Shown piece after piece: positions 33,902 through 48,353 of a stretch of DNA of 64,000 nt; position 1 is the stretch's first letter; every line of letters starts with the position of its first letter. The stretch lies in contig CM051020.1 of NCBI GenBank assembly GCA_027704905.1, forward strand, positions 7,251,335 through 7,315,334. Direction: 5' to 3'. The notes under the pieces were generated by a model. It was not told the DNA's origin. It saw nothing but the letters and a program-made list of their open reading frames with translations, and made no database searches. The translations under genes and the position numbers were made by a program. Origin of the DNA: Muraenolepis orangiensis (Eukaryota > Chordata > Actinopteri > Gadiformes > Muraenolepididae).

Positions 33902-36716
33902 GGAGTGGTGGAGGCTGGTGGTATGTTAAGTGTTATCCCCACATGTGTGAGTAAAGGCCTTGAAATGTTCTTACTTTTGTGCTCCATTCACTCAAATGCA
34001 ATGACGTGTTGCATTGAGACTGTTTTGTGTGTGACAGTGGGGGTAGTACAAGTAAGACTAGTCTCTACTCCACTGTACTACGACGATCACGATTCTACCT
34101 ATCTGCGTCACTGTCAACTCTACTATGCTCTCCTGTCTGTTGTACTACATATTGCTGCTATTACTATAGTATTACTGAGCCAAAGGGTTTTTGTCTGTGT
34201 CTGTCTTTTACAGATTTGACCAAATATGGATAATAGCTGAAAAGCAACGAGTGCTGGTAGTAGTTACATGTCTTGCGGAAACAGTATCTTGTACGGAACA
34301 AAAGTATATTATTATTAATTTTTATTTAACTTCTTATTTGTAATTATTATTATTATTATTATTATTATGTATATCGATGTGTATATTAAATGGGTGTTCC
34401 GTATTTGCTTGGAAACACTGTTAACACTGTCTGACCTTTGTAGGAAAACCAACGACACACTGTGTTCAAAATGAAAACAAACGACCAACAAACTAAATTG
34501 TAAAGAGTTTTTAGTTTTCATTTTGTTACAGTGCAGAAGGCAACAGAGGACAGTGACCGTTTAGTCATTTGGCAAATGTTTTATCTGACAGGACCGAGGC
34601 GGGGCTGACAACAATCAAAGCATACAATCCATATTGGGGCAGTTACAAAAAGTGCTGCATGACCAGAGTTTCTGGGCAGAGCAGCTCAGAGACAAAGGGC
34701 TCTTGTTGATTTGTGTTGTGATGATTGCTTTTATTTGATCATTTATTACACGTGGTAGTAGTTAAGGCTAGTGCGCAAGCAACAGATAGAAGATAAAAAG
34801 AGATGGACAAGAGATAAACCATAAAAAAGAGATAGAAAATACAAACGCATAGACAATAGAAAACAGAGGTTGACAATAGTACTATTCAATTATCGAATAA
34901 TATATGATTTTTCATGTTTTTCGTAATTGTTCATTGTCGTTTGTGTGGTTATGTTTGTCAGATGCTTTAGCAATTGTGTTGTTTCAACATTCATGGCGGT
35001 AAAGCACACTTGATATAATTGATAGAATTGAATTGATGTACCACAGAAATGGAGAGATGAGACAGAGAGGAGAGTGTTTAAAAAGAGAGACATAACACAA
35101 ACCAGCGAGTGGGGAGAAGGTGGCGGCGTGAGACAGGAGCGTGGCGAGCCCGTGTAGTGCGGAACACGGTTAACACGGTAGCGTGTTAACCTCACTGCCG
35201 TACAGAAGCAGTATGGCAGCACACAGCATACACTCTTTGTTTTATAACCGTGCTCACTCTGTCAGCTGTGTGCATGTGCGGTGCAATGTGGTGTGTGTGT
35301 GTGTGTTTTTTGTGTATGTATGTGAGAGTGTGATAAGTCTGTGTGTGTGTGTGATGACGAAACAGTGAGAGATAGAATAACAAGTGACGCTTTTGCACAG
35401 AATAGCTTCTAACCTTTAACACACACACTTTCCGAGTTGACAGAGAGCCCATTTGGCCCCAAGTTTTCCTGGACCCTGATTGGATGTGACAATGGGACTT
35501 GGGGCGGGGTGGACGCATCAGGCCGAGAGTAAGGGAAGACAAGGCAACTATCGAGTAGACTCCATAAAGAACCGGCGTGGTCAGGAAAACATGCAAAGAA
35601 AACACAATATTCCACTATAGCCCGCCTATGCTTAACCTTTCACAGATTTTTGACATTTGAATGCTCTCCAAAAACTGGTTATAAATGTGTTCTGTGGATC
35701 ATTTTCATCCCCCAGAATGTCCCTGCAAATGGCTTTTTTCCAGGACTTACAGGGATGTCAAAATACTTAATAAGTGGTTTCTCAGTGCCCTCCCACTCAA
35801 AATCACCCGGCCAATCAGCTTGGAGTGTGGCTCTGTGAGTTTCAGTTGCCTTGTTGTTGTAAGCCTGAAGAGCTATACACAATTTTACAGTGGCTGCCAG
35901 CAATGAATACCAATCAACGGATCAAATGAAGGATATAACTTCAGCCAAGTCATACTGGGTGGAAGGAATGATGGATTGTTATTTTAACTAGAATACACCG
36001 AAGAGGAAAACCTTAGACGAGACGGCAGCAGTCAAATGTGCAATAGCGTTAACATTTAGCATCTCTCGTTCAAGTAATAACGTATCACTGCACTAAACAA
36101 CCATTTTCAGAGTTTGCTCATGTATTATTAGTGAGAACGAACCACAGCAAATGTCTTTTAAAGCTTTATAGAATGTCATCGGCATGTTGGACATTGTTTT
36201 CTCTGGAGGTTTTCTTTATGATAGGTCAGGCGATGTGGCAGGCAACTAACTATGGCAAATACAATCGTGTGTTGATACAAAGCTTATAGTTGTTTTTAGT
36301 AATTACTGTATTATTATTGAAATGCAAACACTGACCTGCACATACATTTACGTCACTTCCTGTGCGCGTCTCTAAACTGTCTCGCTCATAAAACCATGCC
36401 CCAAACACAGCCACACAAGCCAGCCATTGTTCATTTTCACTTCTGTTATGATTATGACACTATATTCTCACAGTGAAATGCATAGTATCAAAAAAACCCA
36501 TGTAGGTTTGGGACATTCTTCCAGGCTTTGTTCAATTGAGGTTGTTGTTATTTTATTCGCTAGCACCGGCATCTGCTGCTTGCGGATGCAGGACGCTGTC
36601 CTTGATTAAAAACGCCAGCGGCAGTTTAGCGAAATGATCCAGCTGCTACCTGATACAGGAATACAATAACTGTAATGGCGGGAAAACCAATGTGACCAAA
36701 TGACAGAGAGAGACGC

Positions 36717-36873
<157 letters not shown>

Positions 36874-37734
36874 CATATCCACATTCACACAACCCTGACT
36901 GCTGTTTCCATTTCTTCTTCCAAGATGTTATTTCTGGAGATGACCACTATTCTGTATGTGGAGATGTGTGTTCATTAAAATAACACTTAAATCAACACCA
37001 TGACCTCAACTGTAACACGTTTGAAATGTCCATCCATTCATTGACGTCTCCAATCAGACTCGCAAAACTTGATTTGAGGCCACAAGTATTGTGAAAATCA
37101 ATGTTGTATTTCCGTTTGTAACCCAACCAAAAAACAAAGCATCACTTCTAGTGAGCACCAATGATGCGAGCTATTTCGGTAAAATTTGCTATTTGTACTG
37201 TTCTCCTCAAATGGACGGTAACCACCCTTGATATTTACACACTGAGTCCTGCTTGGCCCGATTCCATCGACCCTCATCGACCCGACGCACGTACCCAGAA
37301 TCTGGAATTCTATTTACTTTTGATCAATGGCTCCTGTGGTCAGATATAAATGCCAGTAACACTTCATTTTGTTTCTCTTTGTCCACTGTGGATATTTGAT
37401 GCAGCTAATACACAATATAACTTATGCAATGCTTTCTTCCCCATCTGCCTTTTTGCCTTGTATTTTAAATTTCCCTTACCTCCTGGTGGTGCTTTAACAT
37501 GGGTCTTTCATGGATACTTTTATTGCTGCTACTCTCAATTCCCTTTGCATTTCTCTATTCAGAGAGCGTGAGGGAGAGAGAGAGAGATTCAAAAGCCCTC
37601 CCACACACACACACAACCAGAAGCCCCCACTTACCTGTGCAGTTTTCCTCCAGCATCTCTCCCCCCCCCCCCCACCTCTCTCTCTCTTTCTCTCTCCATC
37701 TCTCTCTGTCTCTCTCCCTCTATCCCTCTCTCAG

Positions 37735-37945
37735 CTCATTTATTTTTATGGAGATGGCGAACCATTAGGGAGATAATTCTCTAAAAGATTTCCCAGCAAG
37801 GTAGACCACCGTCTGAGAGGGCCGTTCCACCTGAGCACTCGCACCGCAAAGCCTGCATGGCACGTGTGTGTGCCGGTGGACAATCTGGACCGCAGTTCCA
37901 AATCCGTCCTGTGGTGGCGCTGCTTTTCCACCGTTGAGCGTTGTG
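37735..37945. other. Unique segment resembling conserved non-coding DNA
   Basis: Complex, repeat-free sequence with A/T-rich core motifs (ctcatttatttttatggaga, gggagataattctctaaaag) and no lasting ORF. It follows a CT-rich patch. Calling it conserved is a guess from composition; only cross-species alignment can settle it. Confidence 0.25.
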
Positions 37946-39159
37946 GGCTAAATCTTACTCAGCAACCAACGGTGGAAAGAATAATATATACAAAAACAGA
38001 CCAGACATGTAGGAGTTAAAATGGGAGTGTGGTGGGGGGGGGAGGTGTCTCAAGTGAGTCACACATCAGAGCCGTGCACATATTTTCTTCTCTCCTTGCT
38101 CATTTTTCTTTACATTTCACAAGAATAGTCTAACGTTTCTGACAGATTGAGCTCAATGCTTAACACAAACCAAAGGGTAGTGCTTTATTTTGCACTTAGA
38201 TGTTTGTCTGTCAGTCTGTTTGTTTTTGATCCTGTATAGCAGTCGCCTTCTGGGCTTGGAGAAGTTGAACATGATCACTATTTAGATAGTTATTCATGTC
38301 TTGTTGGTGTTTGTTTATATACTATTATTTTGTTCTACATAATTCGCCTTCCGGGCACCAATTGAAAAAAGTCTCTATTAAGATAGGATAACATGTGTCT
38401 GTACATCCTACTGTTTATTTTTGACAACATCAGCACACACACACAAACAACCCCCTGTCACTCCAGAGTATACGTCATTAGTGGAAAACCCGATTCAGAC
38501 GCCATCATTCTCGCATACTCTAGCATGACTTTGAAAATATCAGGTATTTTACGAATATACGAAACAGCATAGACCCGAAACGCACAGCACTGAAATACTG
38601 TCATTATTTTTCTAACCTAAATCTAACATTATGTTGCTCCCTCACGTCCGTTTGTGTTGGGATTCATGGTTGCGGCTGGACATTGGTCCATCGATTTGTC
38701 CTTTCAGCTCCCTTTGACTCGTGTCAAGACCAATTCCACCAATCACAGCCTACGCGCCACCACATAAGCCTGCCCAAAATTGTTGGTGTCATCCACCAGG
38801 CGCTCTTGTACAAGGAAAGTGTCAAAAGGGACACTGGAAACCAAGGCTATTCATATGACCTGCAATATAATTCATTCTGTTCAACTAAAGTTACCATGCC
38901 ATTGAGTGGCTTAGCATAGGCCAATGTATTCATGTTGCAATGTCATAGTTTTTCGGTTCATGGTGACAGTGACACCTTCTTATATGTTATTTTACATTAT
39001 GATATGTCCAATGACGTAAATGAGCAAGCAAGCGGACTGCTATTTCAATGTTTTGAAAACAGGTACCCAGGTATTACCATCCGCAGCGATGCAAACATGG
39101 TAATCCTTGAGATTATCACTTAAAAAAAGACATACTGTATCTAATGCTTGAAACTTACG

Positions 39160-39900
39160 GCGAGGTGTGTTCACTGGGATCGGTCCTACGGTGGATGTGT
39201 ATATCAGGGCCGGCGAACAGACCTTTCTCCTGAGAGTAGGGCTTGTCTCAAAGCTGCCGTATCCCCTGTTGCTTGGTCAGGATTGTCCAGTATTGCCCGA
39301 GCTAGAACAGAATACTGCCTAGAGTGGTGGTGTAGTGGTAGAAGCCGATTCCATTGAGTAGATGCCTTTTTATAATTATGACACCAGTTCCGAGCCAGTG
39401 GTTTCCCAGGATGAGAGGTGTGAGAAACGGAGACAGACAGTTGCTGAGGTAATTCAGCAGTTCAGAGAGGAAGAGGAGGGAGATTTTTTGCCCCCTGTTC
39501 TGTCAGATGCAGATCCCAGGTATCCCAGGTATCCCAGGTTACTAAGCTGAGCAACAGCGTGCTGACCCTACTTTAGCACCCTACTTCAAGAAGGCAGAGA
39601 GTGGTAGCTGTTTTCTCCCAGCATTGGATAAGGAAGTCTTCCTAATACACAGTAATATAAACAGTTCCCATTACCGCCAAAGTGAAGAGGGCCTACAACT
39701 CTTTGTCCCAGAGAAGATGGGATGGAAGTTTTGGAGTTAGGACTTGCTATTCCCTGGTCTGGCCACTTGGGGTACATGAGGTTATACTGGCCCAAGTTAA
39801 ATGAGGACGTGAAAGCCTATTGTAGGTCCTGTCCTAATTTTCAGAGTGTCGTTAATATGCATAAAAAGTAAACTGACACAACTCAACTGGCATGTCAACA
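39160..39900 (+). pseudogene. Gypsy pol remnant (protease edge and integrase zinc region)
   Basis: Read across frames: VDVYIRAGEQTFLLRVGLVS then KLPYPLLLGQDCPVLPEL (after a Gypsy protease); later AIPWSGHLGYMRLYWP and NEDVKAYCRSCPNFQSV, which matches the integrase HHCC region of Gypsy elements. Stops and deletions remove nearly all of RT and RNase H. No LTR was found on either side. Confidence 0.7.
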
Positions 39901-40469
39901 TTTACACACAGGTCAGTTCTGGGAGGTTAGAGGTCACTGCTTGTTGCAATATGCTTGGCACTGGGCAAAAGGCTTGAGGGTAAAAAAATCGAACAAAACA
40001 ATTCATAACCCATGATGCTGTTTCTACTACAAATAGAACAACATTCTTTGAGTGAGACGACACTCAAAATGGGGCATATCGTTGCTCAACCCAGTCTTTT
40101 TTCTTGAACATGTTTATGTTTTGTTTATATATTTTTTTAATACATTTTTAAGTGTTTTTGCTACTTTACAGTGGTCGGTTGATGTGGGGGCTGGAAAAAT
40201 GTGTTAATATCGTACACACACTATGAATGATTCATGTACATAAGTGGTAGATAGGTGGTAGAGATGCTGAAATTAATAACACTACATAAAACATGTGGAT
40301 CTTTGATATTATATATATATATATATGAATAGATATATCCAAATCAAACAGCAAAAAAACATATATTATATATACGTATATATTGTATATACTTAAGTGT
40401 TATTTCATTCCTCCGGATTTGATTGTCTGATGCAAAAGTAACAAAATCAGATAGCCAGCTGTGTGCGTA

Positions 40470-40607
<138 letters not shown>

Positions 40608-41696
40608 TAGCACACTTATTTTGAGATTTTTACAAGAAGAGGGAATGTGTTGACTTGATAATATTATATATTATGTTACGATTAAACCTGCCAGCGCAGA
40701 CAAACAACTGCGGCATCCCAAAAATTGTTCAGCTGTAGAGCAAGTTTGACGGACACATTTGGATGCAAAATTGCTAACAGAGCTTACTACAATGAAAGTG
40801 TTTTGGCACACTTGACAGCTATACCGAAAAAGCGGCGGAACAGCTTGACCGTGGAAACGAGGTGAAAACCTCTATTTTGAAAATAAAGCCTTTGTCTTCT
40901 GGGTTTTTTTTCTCGCTTCGATAAATGTTTTGCCTACATAAGCAAAGTATTCCCGCTTGTCTGTCTATCTACTGGCCCGCCGTGACGGGGAGGGGGGGAG
41001 AAAAAGAGGAGAAGCAGAGATGAGCAACTGGGGAGCGGTTTCTACACCCTGGTCCCTGATAACCAAATGCAGGAGGCGCAGAGTCTGCTGCAGTAGTAGC
41101 AGCAAGAAGCAGTGCTTCAGTGTGTGCGTGTGTGTGCGTGTGCGTGTGCGCGTGTGTGTGTGTGCAACGCATTCTCATGAACCGGTTTGTAGGATGCCCT
41201 ACGAAGAAACAGTGCACTTTGTTTGGTAGGAAATTGTACGTACAGCAACCAGTGCGCATGCGCGTCCCACTGCAGCGAGAACACAAAGCAACATGGCCAA
41301 CGTTCCGCGTATTGTCAGTGGAAAATAATGGGCCATTATTAGTCACAATCGTCCTTCAGTGAATGTATACAATCTTTAGTTTCATAGTAATTACAAGTAT
41401 TTCCACAGACATTTTTTCAGAGCTAGCTATATATAAGTGCGTTTGCGCGAGCACCTGCAGCAACGCGTTCTCATGAACCGGTTCGTAGGGAATTCCCTAC
41501 GAAAAAAACGGTGCACTTTGTTTCGCAGGAATCGTACGTACGTTCGTTTCCGCCTCTTTCAGTCGGCGAAACAGAGTAGCTGAAATCATGTCTAAAATAA
41601 CACTTATACATGTGTTTTTATGACTTTTTCTCTCGATACAAACATGTAAAAGATGTTAAGGTTACTCTAAAATACGGGTTGATAACATCAACATAA

Positions 41697-41935
41697 GGCG
41701 GCAGTATAGCTCAGGAGGTAGAGCGGTCGCCTCACAACCGAACCGTCGCTGGTTCGATCCCCCGGCTCCTCCTAGCAAAAACTGTCTAGGTGTCCTTGAG
41801 CAAGACACCTTAACTGCTCCTGACATGCTGGCTGTCTCCTTGCGTGGCTGACTCCGCCGTCGGTGTATGAATGGGTGATGTGAAGCATGACTTGTAAAGC
41901 GCTTTGGATAAAAGCGCTATATAAAAGCCGGCGTT
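41697..41935 (+). mobile_element. tRNA-derived SINE, plus strand, with a different tail
   Basis: The head ggcggcagtatagctcagga and B-box ggttcgatccc are nearly identical to the SINE at 13718-13955. The 3' part instead ends gcgctttggataaaagcgc followed by tatataaa. It interrupts the left arm of the long-inverted-repeat element. Confidence 0.88.
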
Positions 41936-42343
41936 ATTATAACATTTCTAGTGAGAAATATGCACTTAAGTTTTAAAAAAAAATATTTGTTCAATGAATG
42001 TATACAATCTTTAGTTTGTTAGTTATGGCGAAGATTCTGCAACATGTACAGTATAGCCGTTGCTATGGTGACACACAAAAGTGCGTTTGTGCCGCGCACC
42101 CCCTCCCCCCTGTTATCGTTCACTGCTCCTCAGGGGTGCCCTTTGAACCTGGAACCTGTGCCACCTTTGAAGGCTTACAGGGAAGCCAAAAGACATGCTA
42201 CAGACATGGGATCAACAGTTTTGGAAAGCTATTGACCTCTACTACCATAATGATTGGGGTGTCACTCAGCAGGGTCACAATATAATAAGATGGCTAGATT
42301 CCTGGTCACAATTTCACATAATAGGGAAAACACATTAGAACTA

Positions 42344-42899
42344 CAAAACAGCTGCAATCCTTAGGAACAGCTTCTTCCCCTCAGCTGTCATCTCCCTGAA
42401 CTCTGCACCACGAAGACAACCCCCCCCCCCTGGTGCCCAACCCCTGCTGCCCCCCCCCCTGCTGCCCCCCCCCTGCTGCCTGTTTACTGTACCTGCCATG
42501 TATATTTAAATCTCAATAGATATAACTGATAGAACTGCATATCCCTGCTCCTGTACATACATTGATATATGCCATACATTTATATATGCTCACTTATATA
42601 TATACATTTACATTTATATATATGTATCCTGCTTTCAATAACTGCATACCCCCGATCACTACCTGTTAAATACTAACTTACCTGTATATATATATATACC
42701 TCAAATATATATATATATGCTCATATCCCACTTAATACCTAGTAGACTGTCTTTTAACCTGTAAATTTAAACTGTAAATGATATTCCCATGTACTTTACT
42801 GCAACATTTGCACTCTGGTTAGATGCTAAATTATTTTCGCTGTACTGTACTTGTGCTGTACAATGACAATACATTTGAATCTAATCTAATCTAATCTAA
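42344..42899 (+). pseudogene. LINE 3' end with (TCTAA)n tail
   Basis: The start reads ILRNSFFPSAVISLNSAP, the C-terminus typical of fish L2-like ORF2, then poly-C-rich and A/T-rich 3' sequence. It ends in ctaatctaatctaatctaa at 42880-42899. It lies in the middle of the long-inverted-repeat element. Confidence 0.8.
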
Positions 42900-43440
42900 A
42901 ACATCTGACACAGCATGCTGCAAATTGTAGTTATTTTCACACGTCCAGGTCTCGTCCCCCGATCTATTCGTGTTCATAATGTGGTTTATATATATTGTTA
43001 AACATGTAATGTGGTTTCCGAACGAGACGGTGCAGCTCAGTGCCACTGAAATCCGATGGATTAATAATACACGTAAAAACAATAAACGTAACAGAACAAT
43101 AAGGCGGCAGTGATATCAGTGTCCATAGCAACAATAGAAACCTGAACAAATCTTCGTAATAACTCAAAAACTAAAGATTGTATAAATTCAATTAACAAAG
43201 CGTGTGAGAGTAAAACACACATTTCTCGCCAGAAATGTTATCAAAACATATTATAATGCCGAAACTACTTATCTATCTATTACATTTTCCACCGAGAATA
43301 CAAGGAAACGTGACTGTGCTTGACATTATAGCTGCAGAAGTTTGCGCACCGGGTCGATACGTACGATTTCCTACGAAACAAAGTGCACAAAGTGTTTTTT
43401 CATAAGGAATCCTACGTATCGTTTATGAGAACAGCCTGCT

Positions 43441-43970
<530 letters not shown>

Positions 43971-44135
43971 CACACCGTGAGGTTTCCTGCCAGGTAAAAC
44001 ATGTCGGTGAGTTCTAAGGATAATTTAGAGTTTATTTGTGTAATTTGATTGTGTAATTGTGTAAATTGATTTTAGTAAATCTTTTTCTATTCTGTAGTTT
44101 TGTAATTCTCGTATATTCTTTATTTTTGGGCATTT

Positions 44136-44412
<277 letters not shown>

Positions 44413-44479
44413 ACCAATATCATGAAATAGCCAGGGGATTAAGGAGGGGGGGGGGGCACCCACAATCACCTTAAAGAAT

Positions 44480-44830
44480 GTGTCTGTGTGCTCTTCAGGC
44501 CGTGACCCACCGCGCAGTTGGCCAATGGGAAAAGAGGAGTGTGCCCGGGCGGCCATGATTAATGGTCATGATTACCTACTCAGAAAAAGTGGTTTCATGG
44601 GCCAACGGCATCACTTTTATGACTTTAAACCCAGGGGCGCCGTGCTTAATCTTACGGAAAACATTGCGGGACAGCCCTTAAAGACTCAACCGTTGCGTGA
44701 CCAAATATATGACCTTTATTTGCATACGGCTCCTTTCCTTCCGCCCCCTTCGAAACACGTTTACCGCTGTGTCGGGGAGAGAGTGTAAAAAAGGGACGCT
44801 CATTCTACATTCTTGGGAGTTCTGTGCGGG
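44480..44830. other. Unique segment, possible conserved non-coding element
   Basis: Repeat-free sequence with homeodomain-like ATTA cores (gattaatggtcatgattacc at 44557-44576). An open frame of about 100 codons exists but starts at GTG and has no recognised domain, so I favour non-coding. Conservation is only suspected. Confidence 0.3.
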
Positions 44831-45182
44831 GGTTTTTCCTCAGCCTAGTTCCTTTTTATTTGTTGTGTTGTCTTTTCAACGTCGGGACAAACACAGGAAT
44901 CTCTCTATCTGCCGGTGAAGGCCTACATGTGTGTATGTACACAAAACCCCCAAAACAAACCGTGTTTGTTGAAGGGAAGTTTTGTGAAGGGTCGCGGTGG
45001 CGTTAACACCTGCTTGTGGGGACCTGATTGGCATTGGAAGTGACTTGTGGGGGCCGGGGGGCCTCTGAGCCAATAATCCTGGAGCGTCTCTGGACTCTAA
45101 TTAGCACAGCAATAAGATTGACAGTCTCCATTTACCACACAGCCTGCTGGGGGGCTGTGTGGGGGGCAATCTGGAGGATAGG

Positions 45183-45660
45183 TGGGTCAGTGGTGTCAGA
45201 AGAACAACCTCCACCTGAATGTCAGCAAGACCAAGGTGATGTTGGTGGACTTTGGGAGGAAGCAAGTAAGGAACTGCAACCCCCTTAAACATCAACGGGA
45301 CCCCCCTGTAGAGAGAGTGGATACATTTCACTTACCTTGGTGTTCACATCACCAAGGACCTGACATGGTCTACACACAAAAAACACTGGTACGGAAAGAA
45401 TCGACTCCTGCACAATCAAGAGCATTCTGACTGGCAACATCACCACCTGTTACGAGAACAGCACCGTTCGGGACCAGTATGCCCTACAGAGAGAGAGAGG
45501 TACGGTCGGCCCAACGTTCCTTCGGGAGGCCACTCCCTCACCTCGACAACATCTACACCAAGCGGTGTAGCTCCAGGGCCAGAAGGATCCTGAGAGACCC
45601 CAGCCCCCCAAGATGATCCTCCCCCCCCCCCCACCACCCCCCATCCACTACAACAACTGA
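45183..45660 (+). pseudogene. L2-like LINE, C-terminal RT region, degraded
   Basis: Reads QWCQKNNLHLNVSKTKVMLV then, in a second frame, VERVDTFTYLGVHITKDLTW and SILTGNITTCYENSTVRDQ, which are successive blocks of L2-like ORF2. The block between them is missing and the frame changes. No endonuclease is present. Confidence 0.8.
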
Positions 45661-45846
45661 ACTATCTGCATTACACTGTATACTTATATGTACTACTACT
45701 ACTACTACTGTTTATAGTGACGTATCCATATATTCCGCTATTATGTAAATATGTACATTTGTGATTTTTTTGTGTACCTGCGTGTGTATTTTTATTTACC
45801 AATGTGCATGTGTGTGGCCGTTTAAATGCTTGTGTGTTTATTTATT

Positions 45847-45984
<138 letters not shown>

Positions 45985-46080
45985 GACATGCTCTAATGTG
46001 TGTATGTGTGTTAGCTCGGGGGTCCCCCAACCTTTTTTTGTTCCACGGAATGGTCCATAGTTGAACATATATAAATATAT

Positions 46081-46946
46081 CAGTGGCAACTGGTGGGTGT
46101 AAAAGTAGGGGAGTAAGGAAGGTGCCTAACTCAATTTTGACAGTGTATTAGTGGGTCATTTTAGCAGACAAGCCAAACAAAATTTAAACTGATTGTGATC
46201 TGAGGGGGAAGAAGCTGTTTTGATGAAAAATAGCTATTCAGCGACCATTAATGAAAAAAATCTGAAAAGAAGGCTTGTTCTACCAAACAAACCTAACAGA
46301 ATTGAATTTGAGTGAGATTTGAGGAAGATGCATTATTTGTGTAATGTATATGAACCTGTAGTTAATTTAAATAAGACATTCTCTCATATAGAAAAAACAT
46401 TTATCATGTAAATTGCAAGCCAAAGAAACACCGTTGTATCACGGTCAGCCACGTTTCTGTTTCCGTTTGGCGTTGAGTTACGACTTTTTGAGTTCTTAAA
46501 TTGAAAGTTTTAGGTCATATATAATATGTAAGTAAATATATAAAATACACAGTCTGGAACACGGAATTAATGAATGACACAAGATAGATTATTGCATGAT
46601 GATAACCCTTCCCCCAATACTCTGATTGGGTATACCCAAGCGCAGTGAGCTCTGCTGATTGGTTCACAGAGCCTCTGGCTAGACCGTACACACTCTGTGT
46701 ACCTCAGTTTTATAATGGACTTCAATGGGGAGGTTGGGGAGGATGGTCCTCCATACAGTAATATGAAATTGCGGTAGGGGTTGCTGTTGGTATCTTGACA
46801 TGGAGACATGATTGTTATGCCTTCGAAGTGGTAAAATAGTAATATCAGTATTTTCACAGATGAATCTGTAAAATGTATGTGTATTTAAGTACATTTTTCT
46901 GGTGGGAGGATGGTCCTCCCTTTCTTCAATGGATGAGCCTCCACTG
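46081..46946. mobile_element. hAT-like MITE
   Basis: Starts cagtggcaactggtggg and ends gatgagcctccactg; the termini CAGTGG/CCACTG are inverted. Flanks are A/T-rich octamers differing at one position (aaatatat and atatatat), compatible with an 8-base duplication but weak because they are simple sequence. No coding capacity. Confidence 0.6.
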
Positions 46947-48286
46947 ATATATATATATATATATAGTTATACTAAACGGTTATATGCACTATAAATGTTC
47001 ACAGAGAGGTGGACGTTAGAAAACAACTTAAACATCATATGGTCGGACTTCCTTTATTTAAAATCCTCTCTGTCCCCAGAGAGCCCAGAGAGTTCCGTAA
47101 ACTTTAGGTTGTTACATCATTGTCTTGTGATGGTATTTGTGGTAACTAATGTAAAAATTACGAGCTTAGGGGAGATCTTTTCTATCGTTTCAGCTACCCT
47201 GAATTCCATGTCACCTCTGTCATTTGGCCTTTTTACCTTGTCAGTTCGTTTTCCAATGTCCGTTGTATTTCCGTCTTGCCGCTCGCTGAATGACATAATT
47301 TGACATTTGACAGGGTCCGGCATTAATGAGCTTCAAAGTAAAGGTTGCATTGCCGCGTGACATTTCAATGACTTGATCGAGAGGGGGGGAGGGGGGAGGC
47401 TTTACTTTACTTTACTTATAGTGGTCGCTTGTCGCTTGTGGTTGCTTGTCACTTGTCACTGTTAATAAGGACTTAATGGAGGAAAAGACAAAAGAAACTT
47501 AGGGCACCATTAGAAGTTAGTTTAGTTTCTGCGTGGCATCCATAATTATTCAACAGCATGTCTGTTTCATATTTTACAATGTAGGCGTCCTCTGTGATTA
47601 TAAGGGGTCGTTCGGAGACGAAAGAGAATAAAAACAGGACATGTTTGATATGTAAAAACTGAAGGTTATCAATCCAAAACAACGGCTGTCCATTCTGTCA
47701 TCGTCGTTGCTTTTGAAGTTACAGTACGAATTGGAAAAACGTCCTGTAGGGGCGTCTTAGTGGCTCAATTCACTAGCGGCCCAAATATGTTTGATTCCCA
47801 TTTGGTTGAATTGCCGCCGTTGAATTCCACACTTCTTTGACACAATTCGCTGTCCGTAAATTCATATATAATATATTCTAAATGTTAAAAATATATGTAG
47901 TGCATACAATGAGAAACAAAAATTAATATTCCAGTCCTCGTTAATAAGGTGTGAGTTTACGGCATCATTCAATGTTGTGTACTTACCTTGCCACTTTACG
48001 TTACTTCCTTACCATACAACCTACTGTGTGCATTAAAATGATATGGCCTCATTAAAACCGCATGGAGGTGTTGCTTGGGGGATATATAAAAAAACATTAT
48101 GTATTTTGGGTTTGACGGACGTGTCGATACAGGAACTCATATGTAGAAACCACTTCCTACCGCGCGGCTGTAGCATAAGCCCTGTGTTCGGCTGCCAAGC
48201 TCGCTAAGGACTTGAATGCGCTCCAGGACGAGCCCTACACAATGTTCACAATTAAATATCACAGGCGAGTACGCTAGGGGAATCTA

Positions 48287-48288
<2 letters not shown>

Positions 48289-48344
<56 letters not shown>

Positions 48345-48353
48345 TCTCTCTTT
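48289..48353. repeat. (TC)n microsatellite with C-rich end
   Basis: CT tract followed by C-rich pyrimidine sequence to about 48397. Confidence 0.95.

Larger units (their letters stand above)
41167..43440. mobile_element. DNA element with very long inverted repeats, plus an extra end copy
   Basis: The end motif gttctcatgaaccggttcg / gtgcactttgtttcg occurs at about 41461 (plus) and inverted at about 43433. Matching continues inward: aacatttctNgNgagaaat and tacaatctttagttt at 41941-42015 pair with 43163-43240, and gttgctatgg near 42058 pairs with about 43121. After removing the SINE at 41697-41935 the arms are over 300 bases each. A third, direct copy of the end lies at 41167-41400. No transposase is present. 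Confidence 0.75.

Noticed and set aside
41697..41770. Possible functional tRNA gene
   Set aside because: A and B boxes are present, but it is fused to a SINE body and has dispersed relatives at 13718, 28190, 29996 and 50107; it is a SINE head, not a tRNA gene.
46012..46060. hAT-like start (gggggtcccccaaccttttt)
   Set aside because: Only one end is visible and no partner or target duplication could be found.
46995..47323. Overlapping ORFs (102 codons plus strand, 68 codons minus strand)
   Set aside because: Protein-like in places, but antisense to each other, without homologs I recognise or gene signals.
47750..47830. tRNA-like stretch (cttagtggctcaattcac...gtttgattccc)
   Set aside because: Too degraded to fold convincingly; possibly an old SINE, not supported enough to list.
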